Assembly (NCBI RefSeq): GCF_018780565.1
Contig: NZ_JADMJN010000002.1
Location: 124,001 to 188,000, forward strand
Direction of reading: 5' to 3'
Length of the DNA: 64,000 bases
Source of the DNA: Rhodoferax sp.
GTDB lineage: Bacteria; Pseudomonadota; Gammaproteobacteria; Burkholderiales; Burkholderiaceae_C
The notes beneath the pieces were generated by a model. That model was not told the origin of the DNA. It saw only the letters and a list, made by a program, of their open reading frames with translations, and ran no database searches. Position 1 is the stretch's first letter, and each line of letters starts with the position of its first letter. Positions 18,227-27,257 of this stretch are shown in pieces. The translations under genes were made by a program, and so were the position numbers.

Positions 18227-19155
18227 GCAAGCGATGGCTTAGAACGATTGTTCTGGCGGCATGCGTAATTGGGGGGCTGTTGGCGACGACATTTGTATTT
18301 GCGGACGTCGTTGCCGTTGCCCGACCTCCGGCGGTCTTGCCTGGGTTCATCGCAAACTCAAAATGGCTCCTAAGGCTGCCTTTAGATGAGCCTGTTGTAT
18401 ATCGAGGGGTGGTCGGATTTGACGGTGCTGGTGCCAACAGCCCGTCAATTTTGTATCCTGCGCCAAACTTGGTGGGTTTGTTGGCCGCAGTGCTTACGCA
18501 TGGCGCCATCATTGAATCGACGAAGAATGATCAAAAAAGTAAATTACAACAGGACGCGGATAAAGTACTTTCACCGTACCGTGACATTCTGGCCAAATTC
18601 AGTTCGCGTGACCTCTTGCGAAGGGCCTTGACTAAAACTGCAAATAGCGCCAACGGGGCTTCAATTGAGAAGTCAGAGGATTCTGGAAGCGTGGTTGTTG
18701 TCGCGAGCGATCCGGTCTTTTCTTTGACGCAGGATCAAAAGGCAATCGTGCTCGACAACACGATCGATATCCAATTGCCCGGTACGTCTTCGGTTGCAGC
18801 CTATCGAAATGTTATACGTATTGTCTCGATGCCCCTCAATGTGGCAGAGCCCTCGTCCCTTTGGTTGGCCAACGATGGTCAGCAACTCAAGGACGAGAGC
18901 GTCGAGTTGGTGGCTGTGTCAATTGACATCGCTTCCCTCGATGCCGCTATCGGCACATCTCAAGAAAGCCTCCCATATCGCACCGTTCGATATCGCGAAG
19001 GCTCTGTAGAGAAGATGGAGCGAGCTCAAATACTCAATAATCGGTGTGGAAGACTGCTCATCAGGACCTTGCGTGGAATGCTTTTGTCTGTTCCAGCTTC
19101 AGTGCAGGATGTGGATGGTGTTGCTGGTCAATGTGCACTGCGTGCGGGTTCTTAG
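18223..19155 (+). CDS. exported protein of unknown function
   Basis: A 310-residue protein translationally coupled to the lipoprotein gene before it (ATGA overlap at 18223). The N-terminus has a Sec signal or anchor (residues about 7-28, ending TTFVFADV). The rest has a Lys/Asp-rich helical part (KNDQKSKLQQDADKVLSPYR, about 103-122) and then beta-rich segments. Two Cys near the end (about 270 and 304) could form a disulfide. I recognise no domain. Coupling to a lipoprotein and export of both suggest a periplasmic or outer-membrane-associated pair. Composition is AT-richer than the neighbours. Confidence 0.7.
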   Translation: MSKRWLRTIVLAACVIGGLLATTFVFADVVAVARPPAVLPGFIANSKWLLRLPLDEPVVYRGVVGFDGAGANSPSILYPAPNLVGLLAAVLTHGAIIESTKNDQKSKLQQDADKVLSPYRDILAKFSSRDLLRRALTKTANSANGASIEKSEDSGSVVVVASDPVFSLTQDQKAIVLDNTIDIQLPGTSSVAAYRNVIRIVSMPLNVAEPSSLWLANDGQQLKDESVELVAVSIDIASLDAAIGTSQESLPYRTVRYREGSVEKMERAQILNNRCGRLLIRTLRGMLLSVPASVQDVDGVAGQCALRAGS

Positions 19156-19200
19156 AGCAAACAGATGAAGGAGTCTCAACTGCCAAAGTAGGCGAGTACT

Positions 19201-20361
19201 TCAAAACGCGGGCGACGAAATACATTTGCTCTGTTCCGCACGCCGGGCGGTCTGTTTGCCGGTCAGCACAAAGCCTCTGGTCTGCGCCTTCGGGTCGAGA
19301 AAGTGCCACAGGCCCGGCTCAATGGCGTGCCAAGCCCCGGGTGTGCCGGGGGCGGGGGGCGCCACCACAACAGGCAAGGCCGGCGTTTTGATTGCGACCG
19401 GCATCACCGGGAAGACGATGTCGGTGCGCGTGCCTGCCAAGGTGGCCGCCAGCGCTTTGGCCGCGCTCATGATGGGCATCACATAGGGCAGGGTGCGTTC
19501 GCCTGCGCTGGCGTACTGCGCGTTGTCGCCCAGAGCGAAGACGTGCGGCGCACTGGTCTGCAAGGTGGCATCGACCACAATGCCGCGTTCATGCGTCAAC
19601 CCCGCAGTCTGCGCCAAGCTGGTGTCCGCTCTTAAACCGATAGCACTCAGGACAATATCGACGAGGGCCTTCTGCCCATTTGATAGCTCAACTTGAAGCC
19701 GGTCGCCATCAGCGGTGTTCACCGCCTTGACGGTGGTACCCAAGTGCCAATTCACGCCCAGACCCGTCAGTGCGTCGCGCAGGTCCATGCTGGCCTGCGC
19801 CGGCAGCAGCGCCGCCATCGGGCTGGTGGCAGGGTCCACCACCGTGACCTGATGGCCGCTGGCGGCGAGGTCATTGGCAAACTCACAGCCAATCAAGCCG
19901 GCGCCCATGATCAGCACGTGCTTGCGGGAGCTGTCCCCCGCGCCCAAGCGCGCGTGGAACAACGCAAAGTCATCCAGCGAGTTGATCGACAGCAGCTTGT
20001 CCGCCGCGTCGCCCGCCACGGGCACCCGAATGGGCTGGGCGCCTGTGGCCAGCACCAGCTGGCTGTAGCTGAACATGCCGTTTGAGCTTGCGATGGTCTT
20101 TGCCACTGTGTCAATGGATTCCACCCGGGTGTGCGCAAGGAGGGTCACGTTCAGCGTCTCGGCCATTTTGGCGGCTGGTGTGCTCACCAGTTGGGCTGGC
20201 GTGCGTTTCTGCGCGCAGGCATTGGACAGCGAGGGTTTGGCGTAAAAGTCGCCGCTGTCCAATGTGATCACCATCAGCGGCGTGTTCGTGTCCAGCTTGC
20301 GAAACTCGCGCGCCGTGGTCCAGCCGGCCAGGCCGGCGCCAATGATGATGACTGGGTTCAT
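19201..20361 (-). CDS. FAD-dependent rubredoxin:NAD(P)+ reductase
   Basis: A 386-residue flavoprotein that would pass electrons from NAD(P)H to rubredoxin. It has the FAD motif VIIIGAGLAGWTTAREF at the N-terminus, the ATG motif VLATGAQP, the NAD-binding VLIMGAGLIGCEFANDLA, and the second FAD motif VFALGDNAQY, as in the AlkT/rubredoxin reductase group. The ATG at 20361 fits the family start; a longer ORF reaching 20388 adds nine atypical residues. It is the third gene of an operon after rubrerythrin and rubredoxin. Its last residues (CISSPAF) look abnormal and may mark an insertion boundary. An AT-rich element resembling others in the window lies in its coding sequence at 19628-19645. Confidence 0.9.
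   Translation of the reverse strand: MNPVIIIGAGLAGWTTAREFRKLDTNTPLMVITLDSGDFYAKPSLSNACAQKRTPAQLVSTPAAKMAETLNVTLLAHTRVESIDTVAKTIASSNGMFSYSQLVLATGAQPIRVPVAGDAADKLLSINSLDDFALFHARLGAGDSSRKHVLIMGAGLIGCEFANDLAASGHQVTVVDPATSPMAALLPAQASMDLRDALTGLGVNWHLGTTVKAVNTADGDRLQVELSNGQKALVDIVLSAIGLRADTSLAQTAGLTHERGIVVDATLQTSAPHVFALGDNAQYASAGERTLPYVMPIMSAAKALAATLAGTRTDIVFPVMPVAIKTPALPVVVAPPAPGTPGAWHAIEPGLWHFLDPKAQTRGFVLTGKQTARRAEQSKCISSPAF
19628..19645 (-). repeat. AT-rich hairpin-like element inside the reductase gene
   Basis: On the minus strand TGCTATCGGTTTAAGAGC matches 61351-61368 (TGCTATTGATTTAATAGC) at 15 of 18 positions. It stays in frame. It could be chance, since it encodes a family-typical stretch (SAIGLRAD). 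Confidence 0.3.
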
Positions 20362-20397
20362 GACGATGGTTCCTCGTTGACGGGGCAAATGGGGGTG

Positions 20398-20562
20398 TCA
20401 GATTTCGACCGGTTCGAAGTCGGCCTTGGCAACGCCGCACTCCGGGCAGGCCCAAGCCTCGGGCACATCGGCCCACTTGGTGCCGGGCGCGATGCCGTCC
20501 TCGGGGCGGCCGGTGGCCTCGTCATAAATGAAGCCGCAAACAATGCAAAGATAGGTTTTCAT
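20398..20562 (-). CDS. rubredoxin
   Basis: A 54-residue one-iron electron carrier. The two metal-binding knuckles are complete: [13 protein letters not shown] at residues 6-18 and [13 protein letters not shown] at 39-51, with the family motif [11 protein letters not shown] between them. It lies 27 bp after rubrerythrin and 36 bp before the rubredoxin reductase on the same strand, so it is the natural electron shuttle between the two. The ATG at 20562 is preceded by a GGAA site. Confidence 0.95.
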   Translation of the reverse strand: MKTYLCIVCGFIYDEATGRPEDGIAPGTKWADVPEAWACPECGVAKADFEPVEI

Positions 20563-20589
20563 AAGAAGTTCCAATAAATAAAAGTCAAA

Positions 20590-21072
20590 TCAGGCGGTAA
20601 CTTTGGCCAACTGGGTCTTGTAGTGGTTGGCGTGGCGCTCTTCTACCTTGGCCAGTGCGGCAAAGCGCTTTTGGGCCTTCTCCAGCGTGGCCTTGAATTG
20701 AGCGGCGTGTACTTTGCTCTCTTCGATCTGCTCGCCCATCTCGGCCACGGCAGCGGCATTGCCTTCTTCCTCGGCGGTCTTGCGAAAGCCGGGATACATC
20801 TCGGTGTATTCGTAGGTTTCACCGTCAATGGCTATTTGCAGTGCCTTGGCCGGCGTCATGGTGGCTTTGGGGTAGAGCAGATCAAGGTGGCCGAAGGCGT
20901 GCATCACTTCCTGGTCGGCGGTGGCTTCAAAGGCGCGGGCCGTGTCCTCGTCCCCCATCTCGCGGGCAATCTTTGCGAAATAGCGGTACTTGATGTGGGC
21001 CATCGATTCGCCGGCAAATGCCGATTCGAGGTTGGCCATGGTCTTGATTTCGGGTCGTTGTGTCGCACTCAT
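20590..21072 (-). CDS. rubrerythrin (diiron peroxidase lacking its own rubredoxin domain)
   Basis: A non-haem diiron protein that reduces hydrogen peroxide to water. The 160-residue protein is only the ferritin-like four-helix bundle: ESAFAGESMAHIKY, EATADQEVMHAFGH, GETYEYTEMYPGF and EEGNAAAVAEMGEQIEESK carry the iron-binding Glu and His residues. The C-terminal rubredoxin domain of classical rubrerythrins is absent; a separate rubredoxin gene follows instead. The ribosome site AAAGGAG is ideal, six bases before the ATG. As first gene it defines a rubrerythrin-rubredoxin-reductase operon for peroxide detoxification at low oxygen. Confidence 0.94.
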   Translation of the reverse strand: MSATQRPEIKTMANLESAFAGESMAHIKYRYFAKIAREMGDEDTARAFEATADQEVMHAFGHLDLLYPKATMTPAKALQIAIDGETYEYTEMYPGFRKTAEEEGNAAAVAEMGEQIEESKVHAAQFKATLEKAQKRFAALAKVEERHANHYKTQLAKVTA

Positions 21073-21284
21073 CTTGGGCTCCTTTGGGTTGAATCAGTTA
21101 CCGATAGCGTTTTTCGATCGGCATGGAGCGAATGATAGACCCTGTTAATTCATTTGGGTAATTGAAATTTACTAATCGATTGATAGAGGCTATCCAGAGG
21201 TGGGCCTGAAGTGGGTCGCCGGCGCCAGCACAGTGCCCGCCTGCGATGCGCGTGCACTGGGCTTCCCGGCTATCCCCCGTTCAG

Positions 21285-22745
21285 CTAGCTCCCCGTCTGT
21301 GCCACCACACTGCTGGCATCCCAGCCACCGCCGAGTGCCTTGTACAGGCTCACTACAGCGTTGAGCTGGCTGCGTTGCGTGTCGATCAGGCCGGACTCGG
21401 CTTGCGACAGATCGCGCTGGGCGTTGAGCACTTCCAGGTAGCTGGAATACCCGGCCTTGTAGCGCAGGTCGGCCAGGCGCAGGGTATTGCGCAGGGCGTC
21501 GATGCGCTTGGTCGTGGTGGTGCTGATTTCGCGGCCAGCTTCGACGTTGTTGAGTGCGTCATGCACATCGCGGAAGGCGTTCTGCACCGTCAGCGTGTAC
21601 TGGGCCAGCGCCTGTTGCTGGCGGGCATTGGCGGCCGCCACCACGGCGTCGATGGCGCCGGCGCGGAAGATCGGTTGCGTGAGATTGCCAATCATGTTCC
21701 AGAACAGCGAGGCCGGGTCGAACAGGGTGGAGAGGTCTTTGGACTGCTTGCCAAGCCCGGCGGTGAGGCTCAGCTTGGGAAAGTAGGCGGCGCGGGCCTG
21801 TCCGATGTCGGCATTGGCGGCGATCAGGTTTTGTTCGGCGCTGATCACATCAGGGCGGCGGTTCAGTAAATCGGAAGGCAGGTTGGCTGCAATCGCCTGT
21901 CGCGCGTACAACGCGCCCAAATCGGCGCCTCGGGCCAGCTCGGGGCGGGCAATCTCCGTGGGTTTGCGACCCAGCAGCACGGTCAGCGCCGACTCGGCGT
22001 TGCGGCGGTTCTGCCGGGTGAGTTGCAGCGTGGCTTCGACACCGGCGGCTTCGGACTCGGCCTGGCGCAAGTCCAGCTCACCCACCACGCCGCCCTGGAA
22101 GCGGCGCTGTTGCAGGCGCAGATTTTCCTGGCGGGTTGTCAGGGTCTGTTCGGCCAGCACGGCTTGTGCGTCGAGTGCCCGCAGGGCGAAGTAGCTTTGC
22201 GCCACGTTGGCGTAGAGGGTGGTCAGCACCGTGCCGCGGCTGGCGGTCTGGCTCAGCAGGCGGGCACGGGCTGCTTCGTCGGCACGGGCGTATTTGCCCC
22301 AGAAATCGATCTCGTAGCTGGCACTCAATCCCAATTGGCGGTCGTTGGAGATAGGGTTGCTGCCGGGGCTGAAGCTGGCCGATGTTTCGCTGGCGCGTCG
22401 ACGCGTGGCGCTCGCGTTCAGGTCCAGCGTGGGGTAGAGATTGGACTGGTTTTGATCCAGCGTGGCACGCGCTTCGGCAACGCGGGCGCTGGACAGGCGC
22501 AGGTCCTGGTTGTTGTTGGCAGCCTCAGCCAGCAGGGCGTCAAGCACGGGGTCCTGAAAGCCTTTCCACCACACCAGCGCATCGGTTGGGACCGTGGTGC
22601 TAGCGGCGCCGGGTGCCGCGGCCGGCACCTCCAGCGCGGGACGCTGGTATTTGGGACTCAGGGAAAAACTGCCGCAGGCCGACAGTGCGCAGGCCGCGAT
22701 CAATGTGAGCGCGATGGAGGGATAGTTGGCGTAGCGCTTAGACAT
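21285..22745 (-). CDS. outer membrane efflux lipoprotein (OprM/NodT family)
   Basis: The outer-membrane channel of the tripartite RND pump. The 486-residue protein has a lipoprotein signal with lipobox LSACGS (Cys near residue 24), then the two repeated outer-membrane-efflux domains: WWKGFQDPVLDALLAEA early, SYEIDFWGKYARADEA in the middle, and LNRRPDVISAEQNLIAANA and LRYKAGYSSYLEVLNAQRD late. Its ATG lies within the last codons of the pump gene (8-nt overlap), so the two are translationally coupled. It is the last gene of the efflux operon. Confidence 0.96.
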   Translation of the reverse strand: MSKRYANYPSIALTLIAACALSACGSFSLSPKYQRPALEVPAAAPGAASTTVPTDALVWWKGFQDPVLDALLAEAANNNQDLRLSSARVAEARATLDQNQSNLYPTLDLNASATRRRASETSASFSPGSNPISNDRQLGLSASYEIDFWGKYARADEAARARLLSQTASRGTVLTTLYANVAQSYFALRALDAQAVLAEQTLTTRQENLRLQQRRFQGGVVGELDLRQAESEAAGVEATLQLTRQNRRNAESALTVLLGRKPTEIARPELARGADLGALYARQAIAANLPSDLLNRRPDVISAEQNLIAANADIGQARAAYFPKLSLTAGLGKQSKDLSTLFDPASLFWNMIGNLTQPIFRAGAIDAVVAAANARQQQALAQYTLTVQNAFRDVHDALNNVEAGREISTTTTKRIDALRNTLRLADLRYKAGYSSYLEVLNAQRDLSQAESGLIDTQRSQLNAVVSLYKALGGGWDASSVVAQTGS

Positions 22746-25700
22746 GGTGCACTCCTTCGCCGTGGGCTGGTTTGTTCAAGTATTTAAAGTCTTCAGGCTG
22801 GCTGCGGAAATGCCAGTCGTTCACCAGTTTGAAAAACAGGGGAACCAGAAACACCGCCAGGAACGTGGCCGCCAGCATGCCGCCCAGCACTCCGGTGCCA
22901 ATGGATTGGCGCGCCGCTGCGCCCGCGCCAGTGGAAAACGCCAGTGGCACTACGCCCAGGATGAAGGCCAGCGAGGTCATCAAGATCGGCCGAAAGCGCA
23001 GGCGTGCGGCTTCCAGCGCAGCTGCCACGGGTGACAGGCCTTCGTGCACCTTCATCATGGCGAACTCGACGATCAAGATCGCGTTCTTCGCCGACAGGCC
23101 CAGGAGTGTGACCAAGCCGATCTGGAAGTACACGTCGTTGGCAAAGTTGCGCAGGTACACCGCCACCAGCGCCCCAAAAATACCGAAGGGCAGCGCCAGC
23201 AGCACTGACAGCGGCAGCGACCATTTTTCATACTGCGCAGCCAGAATCAGGAAAATCATCACAAAACCTGCAATGAGTGCCAGGCTGCTGGAGCCACTGC
23301 TGCGCTTTTGCTGGAAGGCCGAGCCACCCCAGTCGTAGCCCATGTCGGCGGGCAGCACATTGGCTGCTGCACGCTCCATCGCCGCGATGGCCTGACCGGA
23401 GCTGTAGCCCGGTTTGGGGTCGCCCAGAATCTTGATGCTGGGCAGGGCGTTGAAATGCTGCACCGACTCGGGGCCGGCCACGAAGGAGACATCGGCCAGC
23501 GCACGGATCTGAACCATCTGGCCTGTTTTGGAGCGCACGTACAGCGCGCCGATGTCGTCCGGCTTGGATCGGTACTGGCCTTCGGCCTGCATCAGCACCT
23601 GGTAGATGCGTCCGCTCTTGTTGAAGTCGTTCACGTAGTAGCTGCCCAGTGTGGCGGACAGGGTGTTGTAGATGTCCGCCACCGCAACACCCATGGAGCG
23701 GGCTTTCTCGGTGTCCACATTGACATAGAGCTGGGGTGAGCTGGCTTGCCACAGCGTCTTCACGCCCTGCAGCTCAGGCTGCTTGTTGGCCTCCTCCAGC
23801 AGGACCGGCAGCATTTGTGCCAGCCGCCGCACGCCGCCGTCGCCCTTGTTTTGCAGGTAAAACTCAAAGCCGCCGGTTTGGCCCAGGCCCTGGATCGCCG
23901 GGGGCGAGAAAGCCAGCGGAAGGCCCTCCTTGATTCCGCCGGTTTTCATGTAGGTTTCCTTGACCAGGTCCTTGGCGGTCTGGTCGCGCTCAGCCCATGG
24001 GATGAGCGGGAAGAACATGGTCGCGGACGATGACTTCAGGCCGCCACCGCCCAGAAAGTTCAAGCCGACCAAGCTGAACACCGTGTCAATGTTCTTGTTG
24101 GGCGACATGGCCGCTTCCACCTGTTTGACGACCTGGTTGGTACGTTCCAGCGAGGCCCCTTCGGGCAGGATCACCGCGCCCAGAAAGTAGCCCTGGTCTT
24201 CGTCGGGGACCAGGCCGCCGGGGACGATTTTGAACAGAACCCCAGTGAGCGCACCCATGGCCACGAACAACATCACGCCCAGCAAGCCACGCTTCAGGAA
24301 GAAGGCCACGCCCTGGGTGTAGTGCAGCGTAAAGCGCGCAAAGCTGCGGTTGAACCAGTCAAAGAAGGCATTCTTGCGCTCGGCGCCGGGCTGCAGAAAC
24401 ACCGCGCACAGGGCGGGCGTCAGGGTCAGCGCGACGATGCCCGAGAGCACCACGGCGATGGTGATCGTAACCGAGAACTGGCGGTACAACTCGCCGGCGA
24501 GGCCACCCATGAAGGCCACTGGAATGAAGGCTGCGCACAGCACCAGAACGATGGCAATCACCGGCCCCGTCACTTCACGCATGGCTTCGATGGCGGCTTC
24601 GCGCGGCGTCATGTTTTCTTCGTACATGAGGCGCTCGACATTCTCCAGCACCACGATGGCATCGTCCACCACGATGCCGATGGCCAGCACCATGCCAAAC
24701 AGAGTCAGCGTGTTGATGCTGTAGCCCAGCAGGTGCAGGCCCGCCATGGTGCCGATCAGGGATACCGGCACGGCCAGCGTCGGGATGATGGTGGCGCGCC
24801 AGCTTTGCAGGAACAAATACACCACCAGGAACACCAGCACCATGGCCTCCGCCAGGGTCTTGACCACTTCGCGGATGGACTCCGTGACGAAAGGCGTGGT
24901 GTCATAGGGCGTGGAGTACGTCAGCCCCTCGGGGAACTTGGCCTTGAGCTCCACCAGGGTTTTCTCGACAGCGACGCGGGTGTCAAGCGCATTGGCGCCG
25001 GTTTGCAGGAACACCCCCACTGGGACGGCCGGGTGACCATTCACACGGCCATAGAAGTTGTAGTCCTTGGAGCCCAGTTCGACCCGGGCCACGTCCTTGA
25101 GACGCACCATGGCGCCCTTTTCGCCACTGCGGACCACGATGTCGGCAAAGTCCTCGGGTGCGAGCAGACGACCCTTGGCCGTGACGGTGAGCGTGAGTTC
25201 TTCGGAGTTGTTGGGCGGAGCCCCGATCTTGCCTGCTGCGTACTGGGCGTTTTGCTCACTCACCGCGGTGGAAATGTCACCCACGGTAATGCCGAGTTGC
25301 GCCATGCGGTCGGGGCGTAGCCAGATGCGCATGGCGTAGTCCTTGGCGCCAAAGATCTGCACATTGGTCGTGCCGGGGACGCGCTTGATGGCGTCGAGCA
25401 CGTTTTGTGTCACGTAATTGGAAATGAACAGCGCGTCATACCTGTCATCCGGCGAGTAGATCGCGGCCACCGTCATGAAGCTGGCCGAACTCTTGGCCAC
25501 CGTGACACCCTGGCGCTGTACCTCTTGCGGCAGTTTGTTCAACACCTGGTTGACACGGTTGTTCACGTTGACGGCTGCAATGTCCAGATTGGTGCCGACG
25601 TCAAAAGTCACGTTGATGGTGACGGCGCCATCGCCTGACGAGGTGCTGTCCATGTACAGCATCTTCTCGACGCCATTGATGGACTGCTCGATGGGTGCGG

Positions 25701-25887
25701 CCACTGCAGACTCCAGAACCTCCGCGGAGGCGCCAGGGTAGACCGCGCGCACGTTGACGACCGGCGGCGAAATCTCCGGGTAACGCGAGATCGGCAGTAT
25801 GCGCATGGCAGCCAGACCCGCCAGCACCAGAAACAGTGACAGCACCGTCGCAAAAATCGGTCGATCAATAAAGAATTTGGAAAACAT
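22738..25887 (-). CDS. RND multidrug efflux pump inner-membrane transporter (AcrB/MexB, HAE1 type)
   Basis: A proton-driven drug exporter of 1049 residues with 12 expected membrane helices. It starts MFSKFFIDRPIFATVLSLFL as HAE1 pumps do. The proton-relay pair is present in GIVVDDAIVVLENVERLM (helix 4), the helix-10 Lys in LLGLSAKNAILIVEFA, and the porter-domain signature NFLGGGGLKSSSATMFF is seen. The gene lies 14 bp after the adaptor gene and overlaps the outer-membrane channel gene. Substrates cannot be read from sequence, but the HAE1 type usually exports many hydrophobic or amphiphilic drugs. Confidence 0.97.
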   Translation of the reverse strand: MFSKFFIDRPIFATVLSLFLVLAGLAAMRILPISRYPEISPPVVNVRAVYPGASAEVLESAVAAPIEQSINGVEKMLYMDSTSSGDGAVTINVTFDVGTNLDIAAVNVNNRVNQVLNKLPQEVQRQGVTVAKSSASFMTVAAIYSPDDRYDALFISNYVTQNVLDAIKRVPGTTNVQIFGAKDYAMRIWLRPDRMAQLGITVGDISTAVSEQNAQYAAGKIGAPPNNSEELTLTVTAKGRLLAPEDFADIVVRSGEKGAMVRLKDVARVELGSKDYNFYGRVNGHPAVPVGVFLQTGANALDTRVAVEKTLVELKAKFPEGLTYSTPYDTTPFVTESIREVVKTLAEAMVLVFLVVYLFLQSWRATIIPTLAVPVSLIGTMAGLHLLGYSINTLTLFGMVLAIGIVVDDAIVVLENVERLMYEENMTPREAAIEAMREVTGPVIAIVLVLCAAFIPVAFMGGLAGELYRQFSVTITIAVVLSGIVALTLTPALCAVFLQPGAERKNAFFDWFNRSFARFTLHYTQGVAFFLKRGLLGVMLFVAMGALTGVLFKIVPGGLVPDEDQGYFLGAVILPEGASLERTNQVVKQVEAAMSPNKNIDTVFSLVGLNFLGGGGLKSSSATMFFPLIPWAERDQTAKDLVKETYMKTGGIKEGLPLAFSPPAIQGLGQTGGFEFYLQNKGDGGVRRLAQMLPVLLEEANKQPELQGVKTLWQASSPQLYVNVDTEKARSMGVAVADIYNTLSATLGSYYVNDFNKSGRIYQVLMQAEGQYRSKPDDIGALYVRSKTGQMVQIRALADVSFVAGPESVQHFNALPSIKILGDPKPGYSSGQAIAAMERAAANVLPADMGYDWGGSAFQQKRSSGSSSLALIAGFVMIFLILAAQYEKWSLPLSVLLALPFGIFGALVAVYLRNFANDVYFQIGLVTLLGLSAKNAILIVEFAMMKVHEGLSPVAAALEAARLRFRPILMTSLAFILGVVPLAFSTGAGAAARQSIGTGVLGGMLAATFLAVFLVPLFFKLVNDWHFRSQPEDFKYLNKPAHGEGVHHV

Positions 25888-25901
25888 GGCTCAAGCGCTC
25901 C

Positions 25902-27161
25902 TTATTTGGAAGGGGCTGATGCAGCAGGGGCGGGGGCGGCGGCAGAGGGCGGCACGTAGGGCACGGGCTTGACCGTCATGCCCGGGGTATTCGCCTTGAT
26001 GAAACCGTCGACCAGCACCCGCTCGCCATCGGCCAGGCCTTTGGTCACGAGCCACTGGCCCTGGGTCCAGCCGTCCAGCTCCACGGGACGGGGCACCAGT
26101 TTGTTGTCCGGGGTCACCACAAACACCATCTTGCCCATCGGACTGTCGATCACGGCGCGCTGTGGCACGCTCAGGCTGTTGGGCCGGCTCGCACCGCCCA
26201 GCAGCACACGCACAAACTGGCCGGGGCGCAGGCTGCCCTCGGGGTTGGGGATTTCGGCCCGAACGTCAAAGCTGCCGGTTTGCGGGTTGACTTTTTCGCT
26301 GGCGAAGTTGAGCTTGCCGGTGCGCGGGTAGGTGCTGCCGTCGGCCAGTTTGACGCTGACGCTGAAGCCCAGGCTGCCGTTGGCTGCGCGCTGACCGGGT
26401 ACGCTGAGCAGCCCGCTTTTCACCTGCTGTGTCATGAGCAGCAAATCACGTTCCGAGACGCTGAAGTTCACATACATCGGGTTGGTCTGCACCAGGGTGG
26501 TCAGCAGGCTGTCGGCGCCCGAGACCAGGCTGCCGTCCGACTTGGTGGCTGCGCCGGTGGTGCCGCTGATGGGCGCCAGCACCTTGGTGTAGCTCAGGTT
26601 CAGTCTGGCCTCACTGGCTTGCGCCTGCACCTGCTTGAGCGTTGCTTCGGCCGATTCCAGGATGGACTTGCTGTCGTCAAACTCCTTCTGGCTGATGGCT
26701 TTTTCTGCCACCAGCGGGGCCAGGCGAGCCTGATCGCGCCGCGCCTGGTTGACCCGGGCTTGCGCCACCGCCACGGCGGCTTCGGCCGAGGCCACCTGGT
26801 TCTCAAAAGTGGCGGGGTCGATCTGGAACAAAGGCGTGCCCGCCTTCACCACCATGCCCTCCACATACAGACGCTTTTGCAGGATGCCGGTGACCCGCGC
26901 GCGAACTTCGGTTTCACGCGAGCCTGCGGTTTGCCCGGTGTATTCCATCTCCACCGGCTGTGACTTGACCTGCACCGTCACCACCGCCACCTCGGGTGGT
27001 GGCATGGCGCCACCGGGGCCACCTGCTCCGCTGCCTGATTTGCCACAGGCCACCAGCGCCAGAGGCAGTGCTGCGAGCAGCAGGGGTGTCATCCAGCGCT
27101 GGCGCAGGGCGCGAGGATTGTGAGAGTCTTTCTTGGGCGCGCCAGGCAGTGCAATTGACAT
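25902..27161 (-). CDS. RND efflux periplasmic adaptor lipoprotein (AcrA/MexA type)
   Basis: The membrane-fusion protein linking pump and outer-membrane channel. The 419-residue form from the ATG at 27161 has an N-terminal signal with lipobox LVACGK; the ORF continues upstream to 27410 but that part runs through the operator and the divergent regulator and is not coding. Visible are a lipoyl-like half motif (VEGMVVKAGTPLFQIDPATFE), a long coiled-coil hairpin (about 125-190) and the beta-barrel (SYTKVLAPISGTTGA). The C-terminus is Pro/Ala-rich. First gene of the operon adaptor-pump-channel. Confidence 0.95.
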   Translation of the reverse strand: MSIALPGAPKKDSHNPRALRQRWMTPLLLAALPLALVACGKSGSGAGGPGGAMPPPEVAVVTVQVKSQPVEMEYTGQTAGSRETEVRARVTGILQKRLYVEGMVVKAGTPLFQIDPATFENQVASAEAAVAVAQARVNQARRDQARLAPLVAEKAISQKEFDDSKSILESAEATLKQVQAQASEARLNLSYTKVLAPISGTTGAATKSDGSLVSGADSLLTTLVQTNPMYVNFSVSERDLLLMTQQVKSGLLSVPGQRAANGSLGFSVSVKLADGSTYPRTGKLNFASEKVNPQTGSFDVRAEIPNPEGSLRPGQFVRVLLGGASRPNSLSVPQRAVIDSPMGKMVFVVTPDNKLVPRPVELDGWTQGQWLVTKGLADGERVLVDGFIKANTPGMTVKPVPYVPPSAAAPAPAASAPSK

Positions 27162-27196
27162 AGGTCTAGTTAAATTGGAATGAGGTGCCCTAGTAT

Positions 27197-27220
27197 TACA
27201 TACATTCGTGAATGTATAAT
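27197..27220. promoter_or_regulatory. AcrR-type operator between the efflux operon and its TetR repressor
   Basis: TACATACATTCGTGAATG (27197-27214) followed by TATAAT contains the inverted repeat ATACATTC-GT-GAATGTAT. It closely follows the operator known for AcrR in E. coli. It lies between the divergent adaptor gene (start 27161) and the repressor gene (start 27258), so the repressor would block both and autoregulate. Confidence 0.82.
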
Positions 27221-27257
27221 TTACTGCGACAGTAACCTGAGAACAAACCCGGATCCC

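Noticed and set aside
21182..21194. GATAG-AGG-CTATC repeat upstream of rubrerythrin, considered as an OxyR site
   Set aside because: OxyR sites have ATAG and CTAT seven bases apart in repeated units; here the spacing is 3, with no second unit.
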